Below are positions 6,508 through 12,035 of a DNA stretch of 14,230 bases, in pieces; within the stretch, counting starts at the first letter, position 1, and each line of letters opens with the position of its first letter. The DNA comes from Algoriphagus sp. Its GTDB lineage: Bacteria; Bacteroidota; Bacteroidia; Cytophagales; Cyclobacteriaceae. Position numbers and translations under genes: made by a program. The notes below the pieces were generated by a model. The model ran no database searches and had not been told where the DNA came from. It was given only the letters and a program-made list of their open reading frames with translations. The DNA lies in assembly GCA_023255285.1 (NCBI GenBank), contig JALRIY010000045.1:1-14230 (forward strand), read 5' to 3'.

Positions 6508-7221
6508 TCATTTCTTCACCTGTAATTTCTTGGTGACCACATTCTTATTGTCTACAAAAAGGGTGTAAAAATAAATCCCTGGCTGAAAATCAGCCACAGG
6601 AATCACTAGGCTATTCCGAGTAGGGTCTAACTCGAATTCTGCAACGGGATTTCCGATAAAGCTAGTGACCGTTATTCTTGCCTTAGCCTTGGGATTTACT
6701 AGTGTATAATCTAGCTGCGCTATCCGATTACTAGGATTGGGATATACTTCTCCTAGTTTGATATCTTGATGGAAAGCATCATTCACAGGATCACTGGTCA
6801 CGGTGTACTTCGCTTCCACAACAAAAGAATCGCGTAGTGATTCATTGCTTACAAACACCAACTCAAAGCTTCCAATAGTTTCCGCTATCCCCAAATCAAA
6901 TTCAAGGTAAAAATCAGTATAAATTTCACCGGGGGCTAATTTTAAAACCACCTTTGCTAAGTCCTTTTTAGGATCAAAACAAGAGTCCCCTAAACAAATT
7001 CTCATTTTTTGGGAAGAACCAACGCTTCCTCTAATATTTCGCAGAAGATAAGTTTTTGGCTGAGACGACTCGTTGTGAAGGAGAACTGTCTTTCTCTGGG
7101 AGCTGCCAATTTTTCCTGAAAACTCGATCCATTCACTCAATACCTGCACCTGCTGCGCAACCACTGTGGCCGGCAGACCTAAAAAAAGGCACAAAGTCAA
7201 TTTGAGTAAAAATTTATTCAT
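6508..7221 (-). CDS. Secreted protein with type IX secretion (type A) C-terminal sorting domain
   Basis: The 237-aa product has a Sec signal peptide (1-22, cleavage probably after Val-Val-Ala) and a C-terminal T9SS type A sorting domain at about 156-237. Diagnostic parts are LGEVYPNPSNRIAQLDYTL (156-174), then ITVTSFIGNPVAEFEL, FQPGIYFYTLFVDN (212-225) and the final KKLQVKK. The domain carries the cargo through the outer membrane and is usually removed on export. The remaining cargo part (about 23-150) is all-beta in appearance, with one likely disulphide pair Cys76/Cys81 in RICLGDSCFDP and a segment on LAPGEIYTDFYLEF that resembles an Ig-like or adhesion fold. I cannot name its function. It is the only gene between the OstA-like gene and bamD, separated from each by 154 and 72 bp, so it is probably transcribed alone. 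Confidence 0.85.
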   Translation of the reverse strand: MNKFLLKLTLCLFLGLPATVVAQQVQVLSEWIEFSGKIGSSQRKTVLLHNESSQPKTYLLRNIRGSVGSSQKMRICLGDSCFDPKKDLAKVVLKLAPGEIYTDFYLEFDLGIAETIGSFELVFVSNESLRDSFVVEAKYTVTSDPVNDAFHQDIKLGEVYPNPSNRIAQLDYTLVNPKAKARITVTSFIGNPVAEFELDPTRNSLVIPVADFQPGIYFYTLFVDNKNVVTKKLQVKK

Positions 7222-7341
7222 GTAATCGTCTCTTCAATAGGCGTATTAAAAAGAATTTTATTAACTCCAATGTATACGCTAAAGATATTTAAAAAGATAT
7301 AAAAATTCCGCGATCTGCCGGTTAATAGATGTTAAGTTTTT

Positions 7342-7364
7342 AAAAAAAATAGAAACCCTATTTC
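7342..7364 (-). terminator. Probable terminator after the OstA-like gene
   Basis: On the minus strand AAATAG (complement of 7363-7358) pairs with CTATTT (complement of 7352-7347) around a 5-nt loop, with a possible extra G-T pair at the base, and runs into eight T in total (complement of 7349-7342). It begins 12 bp after the stop codon of the OstA-like gene. The stem is short and AT-rich, so it may be inefficient. The remaining leader of the T9SS gene (7222-7341) shows only TATCTTTA (complement of 7280-7287) as a partial -7 match. Confidence 0.45.
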
Positions 7365-7375
7365 ACCCTTGAATC

Positions 7376-8983
7376 CTAGTACACCCACTCCCTTTCCAGG
7401 CCTTCCTCAGGAGGTATTCTGTTCTTTATTGTGGGAGTCTCTTCGAAAAAATTTTTCAACTCCTTGTCGATTTCAATCACCTTACGCCAGGAATCCATAT
7501 CCTTACGAATAGGCTTCTCCTCTCCGCGCCAACGAAAACCTTCCAACCTACTCCATTTTTCATCTAGATCTTGGACCGGTATGAATTTGCCGTCGGGGCG
7601 AACTCCAAAATTTGATTTTTTGACTACCCCTTCATCAAAACTCAACGCGATTGTTGCACTCAAAATTCGGTTGATCCCCTGAGTTAACGTATCTCCTTCA
7701 AGTGCGTAATATAAGGACTCCCCATTTCCTGTAATTTCCAATTTACTCAGTTGACCGGACTTAAAATACCCCGTCATCCTTCTTCCCTTCATTTGATTGA
7801 AATTCATCAACGTATCTGTCAATACGGCAAAAGCCTTATTCTTCATGAGTACACGATCTAAATTTTCATTCACTAGAAAAAAAGACATGCTATCCGCAGA
7901 AATTTGACTTGCGCGATTCCACAACACTGGATCGTTATACAGGTGGATGGTAGAGTCTGAAAATTGGTAGACGAGTGAATCTGCACGTCCCGAGAGATCT
8001 GATTTTACGAGCTTCACCTGATGGAAAGCCAATAAATACCTAGCTGTGTCGGATTCACTGTCACGTGAGATCAACGTGTCCGCAGCCAAGAAGAGGGTGT
8101 CGGTTTCAAAATATTTCCGCACTAATGCATTCCCATTGACCTGACTGTATTTCTCTATTTCCCAATAAGTGCCTAAATCGCCAAAGACCTCCAATTTACG
8201 TTCTTTGTTCAATACGCGAACATCCTTTTTCCCCTCATAATACCCTTTCACCTCATCATAGAATAACTCGTCCGCCTTTACTCTACTTTTTTCTGTTTCA
8301 ACCAACCCTTCAAAAAATTTAAATTGTTTTGCTTGGGTATCGTAAAAACTCCCTTTTTGCGCATCTAATCGGTTGCCATCTTTGGATATTAAATTAGTCA
8401 ATCCAGGGGTTTGTGCTGTTTTTGGAATGGTCAAATAGATTAATTCTTCTGTTTTCAGAGTGTAATCTGGATTGACAAGCACGACATTCTGTTGGAAATT
8501 AATGCGCTCAAAATTGATTTCATAAGTCCCAATTTCACTAGTTAAAACATTGACCGAATCGACTACCTTTCCCCCTTCAAAATAGGTGGCTACATTTATT
8601 TCTCTATTGTAGTCTAAGTATTCAGTATAGAGTTTTGTTTCTTGATTGGTGAAGACTACATTTTTTCTAAGTTTGGCTATTTTGGTTGCCCCGTCGTATT
8701 CTGCATACCCGCTTGTGGTCGTCACAGGATCAATCTCATCAGTGATTTGTACCCTACCGTACAGTTGCGCTCGATTTTCTTCCCTAAAAAAATGGGCTGA
8801 ATCACAGCTGATGAGTGAATTTTGATGTTTCATTTTTACATTACCCATCAAGCGCTCAAACCCTTTTGCCCCTTGCAATAAATCTGCACTACGAATCTCC
8901 AATAAAGAAGAGGATTGCGCCCACCCCAGAAAAGGCAGACTCACCAGAATAAAAATGGGTAGAAAGAAAAAAGGAGCTTTCAT
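7376..8983 (-). CDS. OstA/LptA-like periplasmic protein (LPS transport type)
   Basis: The 535-aa protein has a signal peptide (1-22, PFLGWA before Gln23) and then the OstA-like N-terminal domain found in LptA, LptC and LptD, whose beta-jellyroll forms the periplasmic bridge that carries LPS to the outer membrane. The typical repeated strand pattern is visible: MGNVKMKHQNSLISCDSAHF (46-65), then AQLYGRVQI (72-80), SGYAEYDGATKIAKLRKNVV (91-110) and further ADELFYDEVKGYYEG-like units through about 400. The phrase on 'substrate erased, element named' is repeated many times, as in other OstA proteins. At over 500 aa it is far longer than E. coli LptA (185 aa) but lacks an obvious C-terminal barrel as in LptD, matching the large OstA-like proteins I know from Bacteroidota. 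The C terminus (about 480-535) is charged and not part of the jellyroll. It diverges from tilS over 48 bp. Confidence 0.8.
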   Translation of the reverse strand: MKAPFFFLPIFILVSLPFLGWAQSSSLLEIRSADLLQGAKGFERLMGNVKMKHQNSLISCDSAHFFREENRAQLYGRVQITDEIDPVTTTSGYAEYDGATKIAKLRKNVVFTNQETKLYTEYLDYNREINVATYFEGGKVVDSVNVLTSEIGTYEINFERINFQQNVVLVNPDYTLKTEELIYLTIPKTAQTPGLTNLISKDGNRLDAQKGSFYDTQAKQFKFFEGLVETEKSRVKADELFYDEVKGYYEGKKDVRVLNKERKLEVFGDLGTYWEIEKYSQVNGNALVRKYFETDTLFLAADTLISRDSESDTARYLLAFHQVKLVKSDLSGRADSLVYQFSDSTIHLYNDPVLWNRASQISADSMSFFLVNENLDRVLMKNKAFAVLTDTLMNFNQMKGRRMTGYFKSGQLSKLEITGNGESLYYALEGDTLTQGINRILSATIALSFDEGVVKKSNFGVRPDGKFIPVQDLDEKWSRLEGFRWRGEEKPIRKDMDSWRKVIEIDKELKNFFEETPTIKNRIPPEEGLEREWVY

Positions 8984-9000
8984 AGGGAATCGAGTGGAGG

Positions 9001-9033
9001 CAAATTTAGCAGAAAAAGCTATTTTTGATCAAT
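9001..9033 (-). promoter_or_regulatory. Candidate promoter of the OstA-like gene
   Basis: On the minus strand ATTG (complement of 9030-9033), a 3-of-4 match to the -33 box, is followed after 21 bp by TAAATTTG (complement of 9001-9008), an exact -7 match. The start of transcription should fall near 8995-8998, leaving a leader of only about 12-15 nt. The -33 box overlaps the tilS start codon. Confidence 0.5.
9020..9027 (+). promoter_or_regulatory. Candidate -7 element immediately upstream of tilS
   Basis: TATTTTTG is an exact match to TAnnTTTG and ends 4 bp before the tilS ATG, so the transcript would start at or beside the start codon (leaderless). No good -33 box is visible at 8995-9001 (GTGGAGG), which lowers confidence. 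Confidence 0.4.
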
Positions 9034-10357
9034 GTACGACTCCTTTATCTCGCATATACAACAACGCAAACTTTTTGAGCCTAGCAAAAGCTATCTTTTA
9101 GCGTGTAGTGGAGGCCTAGATAGCATGGCTTTGGCACACTTACTGCATACCGCTGGAATCCAAATAGAATTAGCCCATGTTAACTTTGGTTTACGTGATT
9201 CTGAAAGTGACCGAGACGAAGAACTCGTAAAAAAATGGGCCAGAAATCGTCATATACCCGTACATGTCCACCGTGCAGAAACCATAGAATGGGCAAACAC
9301 AAAAGGAATCTCGATCCAAATGGCAGCTCGAGAAATTCGCTATCAGTTTTTTGAAGAGGTTCGAAAGACACATAATTTGTCCGGAATTGTAGTCGCACAT
9401 CATGAAGACGATCAATTAGAAACTATTTTTTTAAATTTGATGCGTGGCACCGGAATAGAAGGGCTCTATGGAATGAGCGAGCGCCGAGGAGAGTTGATTC
9501 GCCCTTTGCTTCCATTTTCAAGAGCACAGCTAGCAGCCTATGCTGAAGAGGTCTTATTGGCATGGCGTGAAGACCGATCCAATGCTGCCTCAGATTACAA
9601 AAGAAATAAACTTCGACTCCAAGGATTGCCTGCTTTGTACCAAGTCGACCCAGATACCAAAAAAAATCTTCTCCAAAGTTTTGGGAAATTAAAAGATACT
9701 GGAAAGGCTTTTTTTAGCCTTGTTGAATTATGGAAATCCCAACACCTTCAAGAACAGGAGGGGTTGATTTTATTGCCTTATACGGCATTTTCAGCGGTAC
9801 AAGGAGTCGCAACCCTTTTGTTTTTTTGGTTGCGCCCCTACGGTTTTAATTCCTCCCAAGCACAGGAATTAGCAGATCATTTGAAGACAATCAAGATAGG
9901 GGCCTACTTTAGAAGCTCCCAATACCAGGTTAGTTTGGACCGTGAAGGCCTGGTCCTTCATTCGAGTCCTTCCCCATTTCCACCACTTCAAATTCCCTTT
10001 GGAACCCAGTCCTTGGCACTTCCTGAAGGTAGTTACAGGCTCGATTGGCTTTCCGAACTAGACCATCTGGACCAAAATCCAGCACATGCATTGTTGGATG
10101 CAGCTCGTTTGGAATACCCACTTCAAGTCCGTGTTTGGGAGGAAGGGGACCGATTTAATCCACTAGGCATGTCATCTGAAAAGAAAATTTCTGATTTTCT
10201 GATCGATAATAAGGTTTCACTTGCATTAAAATCAAGTGTAAAAGTTTTAGTTTCAGGAAATAAAATTGCCTGGGTAATCGGTATGAGAATAGCAGAATGG
10301 GCTAAAGTTGGTCCTTCCACTCAAAAATACCTGTATATTAAAAAAAATCAGTCATGA
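9032..10357 (+). CDS. tilS: tRNA(Ile)-lysidine synthetase
   Basis: TilS uses ATP and lysine to convert C34 of the CAU-anticodon tRNA-Ile to lysidine, so that it reads AUA and is charged with isoleucine; it is essential. The 441-aa protein shows the N-type ATP pyrophosphatase P-loop SGGLDS at 26-31, AHVNFGLRDSESDRDE (48-63), the VAHHEDDQLET motif (121-131), RPLLPFSR (157-164), and WREDRSNAASDYKRNKLR (178-195), which touches the tRNA. The C-terminal TilS_C domain spans about 365-435 (VRVWEEGDRFNPLGM onward). Length matches the full-length E. coli type (432 aa). The start at 9032 gives the usual 20-odd residues before the P-loop. The stop overlaps the next start codon (ATGA at 10354-10357), indicating translational coupling. 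Confidence 0.95.
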   Translation: MYDSFISHIQQRKLFEPSKSYLLACSGGLDSMALAHLLHTAGIQIELAHVNFGLRDSESDRDEELVKKWARNRHIPVHVHRAETIEWANTKGISIQMAAREIRYQFFEEVRKTHNLSGIVVAHHEDDQLETIFLNLMRGTGIEGLYGMSERRGELIRPLLPFSRAQLAAYAEEVLLAWREDRSNAASDYKRNKLRLQGLPALYQVDPDTKKNLLQSFGKLKDTGKAFFSLVELWKSQHLQEQEGLILLPYTAFSAVQGVATLLFFWLRPYGFNSSQAQELADHLKTIKIGAYFRSSQYQVSLDREGLVLHSSPSPFPPLQIPFGTQSLALPEGSYRLDWLSELDHLDQNPAHALLDAARLEYPLQVRVWEEGDRFNPLGMSSEKKISDFLIDNKVSLALKSSVKVLVSGNKIAWVIGMRIAEWAKVGPSTQKYLYIKKNQS

Positions 10358-10869
10358 GGAATCCATTTTCCAAAACCTACGAACCCCAGGAATTGCGGAT
10401 GTTTGACTTCTTGCAGGGCATTAAATTTTTTGAACTCCTCAAGCAGCAGGAGCTGGCCCGCTTGCTCCCCACCATGCATGAGCGAAAATATGTTCGCGAT
10501 GAAGTTATTTTTTTTAGCAAAGACCCAAGTCAAGCTCTCTACCTTATTCGGAAGGGACAAGTAGACCTTACGATTGATCTACGTGAAAATTTTGAAACGA
10601 TTATGCAATTAAAGCGGGGGGATGCATTTGGAGAAAATTCACTTTTAGAAAATACAAAACGTACCTACACTGCTTTAGTGAGTTCGGAGGAAGCAGAACT
10701 TCTAGTGATTCCCCAATTCGCCCTTCTTGAGCTTTTTGACAGTAGCCCCAGAATTAAGGCGAAAATGATGACCTCTTTGGCGGAATTTTACAATGCAAAT
10801 AACCAACGATTATTTCGGTCGTACCGAGAATCCTTTGGGTTTTTTAGTCTACGCCAAATGTTTGAATAA
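10354..10869 (+). CDS. Cyclic-nucleotide-binding-domain protein without a DNA-binding domain
   Basis: The 171-aa product is a single Crp-like cNMP-binding beta-roll. Visible parts are FFELLKQQELARLLPTMHER (25-44, opening helices), VIFFSKDPSQALYLIRKGQV (51-70, first strands, with the LYLIRKGQV turn), and the phosphate-binding cassette LKRGDAFGENSLL...RTYTA (86-107). Glu94 and Arg103 stand at the places of Glu72 and Arg82 in E. coli CRP, so ligand binding is possible. CRP is about 210 aa with a C-terminal helix-turn-helix; here the beta-roll is followed by one long helix (about 130-160) and an aromatic tail, and no HTH. It must therefore act through protein contacts, or is a degenerate relative. 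Its ATG overlaps the tilS stop codon (ATGA), so it is co-translated with tilS. The target and ligand are unknown. Confidence 0.8.
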   Translation: MRNPFSKTYEPQELRMFDFLQGIKFFELLKQQELARLLPTMHERKYVRDEVIFFSKDPSQALYLIRKGQVDLTIDLRENFETIMQLKRGDAFGENSLLENTKRTYTALVSSEEAELLVIPQFALLELFDSSPRIKAKMMTSLAEFYNANNQRLFRSYRESFGFFSLRQMFE

Positions 10870-10910
10870 AAACTGGGATTACTCAAAAAATCTATTTCAA
10901 AAAAAATCAA

Positions 10911-10920
10911 TTGTCGACAA
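10911..10920. repeat. 10-bp perfect palindrome upstream of mdh
   Basis: TTGTCGACAA is perfectly self-complementary and lies 41 bp after the cNMP-protein stop codon and 88 bp before the mdh start. The core TGTCGACA occurs a second time at 457-464, also outside genes. It could be a binding site; no T-tract follows, so it is not a terminator. Confidence 0.25.
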
Positions 10921-10936
10921 ACTTATCCAGCAGCGG

Positions 10937-10968
10937 TTTCTATTCCTAAGTATCCCTTAGTAACTTAG
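10937..10968 (+). promoter_or_regulatory. Weak candidate promoter of mdh
   Basis: TTTC (10937-10940) is followed after 20 bp by TAACTTAG (10961-10968), each one mismatch from the TTTG / TAnnTTTG consensus. It would give a leader of about 35 nt. The short inverted repeat CTAAG-TATCC-CTTAG (10946-10960) occupies the spacer, with a further CTTAG inside the -7 box. The leader just before the ATG is A-rich with no Shine-Dalgarno sequence. Confidence 0.35.
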
Positions 10969-11008
10969 AGCCGAATTAAAAGGCATTCAAACCAAAAACC
11001 ATAAAAAT

Positions 11009-11944
11009 ATGAGCAAAGTAACCGTTGTGGGTGCAGGAAATGTAGGAGCAACCTGTGCCGATGTATTGGCGTATCGTGAAGTAGCTGAAGAAATCGTTTT
11101 AATTGACATTAAAGAAGGGGTTGCCGAAGGCAAGGCGCTTGATATTTGGCAAAAAGCACCGATAAATCAATACGATAGCCGTACTGTAGGAAGCACCAAC
11201 GACTATAGCAAAACTGCAAATTCTGATGTGGTGGTAATTACTTCTGGATTACCCAGAAAACCTGGGATGACTCGGGATGATTTGATTGAAACCAATGCTG
11301 GAATCGTCAAGTCTGTCACAGAGAATGTGGTGAAATATTCTCCAAATGCCATCATCATTGTGGTGTCAAATCCATTAGATGTGATGACCTACCAAGCGCA
11401 TTTAACTTCAGGATTGCCACGCACAAAAGTTATTGGAATGGCTGGAATATTGGATACTGCACGCTACAGAGCTTTTCTTGCCGAAGAATTGAATGTGTCA
11501 GGCAAAGAAATACAAGCTATTTTGATGGGAGGACATGGTGACACCATGGTGCCACTACCGCGCTACACCACCGTAGCTGGCATCCCTGTTACTGAACTTG
11601 TAGCCAAAGACAAACTTGACGCCATTATCGAACGAACTAAGTTTGGTGGAGGGGAACTAGTAAAACTCATGGGTACATCTGCCTGGTATGCACCAGGGGC
11701 TGCTGCTGCGCAAATGGTAGAAGCTATTTTAAAAAATCAACGCAGAGTTTTCCCCGTATGCATTAAACTTGATGGAGAATACGGAATTGATGATTGCTAC
11801 TTAGGTGTACCGGTAATTCTAGGTAAAAATGGGATTGAAAAGGTAATTGAACTGGCACTAAATCCCGAGGAACAACAACTTTTAGAAACCTCAAGAGGAC
11901 ACGTAAAGGAAGTAATGCAAGTGTTGGATCGCTTGAGCAATTAA
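11009..11944 (+). CDS. mdh: Malate dehydrogenase (NAD-dependent, LDH-like type)
   Basis: Mdh interconverts malate and oxaloacetate in the TCA cycle. The 311-aa product has the Rossmann nucleotide loop VGAGNVGA (7-14), Asp33 at the end of the second strand (LIDI), which favours NAD over NADP, and the malate-specific substrate loop GLPRKPGMTRDDL (80-92) with Arg83 and Arg89. Asn121 (VSNPLDV), Arg152 (DTARYR) and the catalytic His176 (GGHGDTMV) complete the active site. Arg83, in place of the Gln seen in lactate dehydrogenases, supports malate as substrate. The length and flavour match the tetrameric LDH-like MDH of Bacteroidota and Chlorobi. It lies 139 bp after the cNMP-protein gene and has its own terminator (11966-12010). 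Confidence 0.96.
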   Translation: MSKVTVVGAGNVGATCADVLAYREVAEEIVLIDIKEGVAEGKALDIWQKAPINQYDSRTVGSTNDYSKTANSDVVVITSGLPRKPGMTRDDLIETNAGIVKSVTENVVKYSPNAIIIVVSNPLDVMTYQAHLTSGLPRTKVIGMAGILDTARYRAFLAEELNVSGKEIQAILMGGHGDTMVPLPRYTTVAGIPVTELVAKDKLDAIIERTKFGGGELVKLMGTSAWYAPGAAAAQMVEAILKNQRRVFPVCIKLDGEYGIDDCYLGVPVILGKNGIEKVIELALNPEEQQLLETSRGHVKEVMQVLDRLSN

Positions 11945-11965
11945 TCTGAAATCAATCTTATTTCA

Positions 11966-12010
11966 GGGCCTAAGACACTTTTCTTCCTGATTAGTTTCTT
12001 AGGCCTCTTT
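11966..12010 (+). terminator. Intrinsic terminator of mdh
   Basis: GGCCTAAGA (11967-11975) pairs perfectly with TCTTAGGCC (11997-12005), with an extra G-T pair at the base, around a 21-nt loop, and is followed by a T-rich run. It begins 22 bp after the mdh stop codon. The loop is longer than average, but stem and T-run are convincing. Confidence 0.75.
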
Positions 12011-12022
12011 TATTCTCTACCC

Positions 12023-12030
12023 TACTTTTG
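12023..12030 (+). promoter_or_regulatory. Candidate -7 element upstream of the exported propeller protein
   Basis: TACTTTTG is an exact match to TAnnTTTG and ends 5 bp before the ATG at 12036, predicting a leaderless or nearly leaderless transcript. No TTTG stands 19-21 bp upstream, where the 3' arm of the mdh terminator lies. Confidence 0.35.
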
Positions 12031-12035
12031 CTTAC

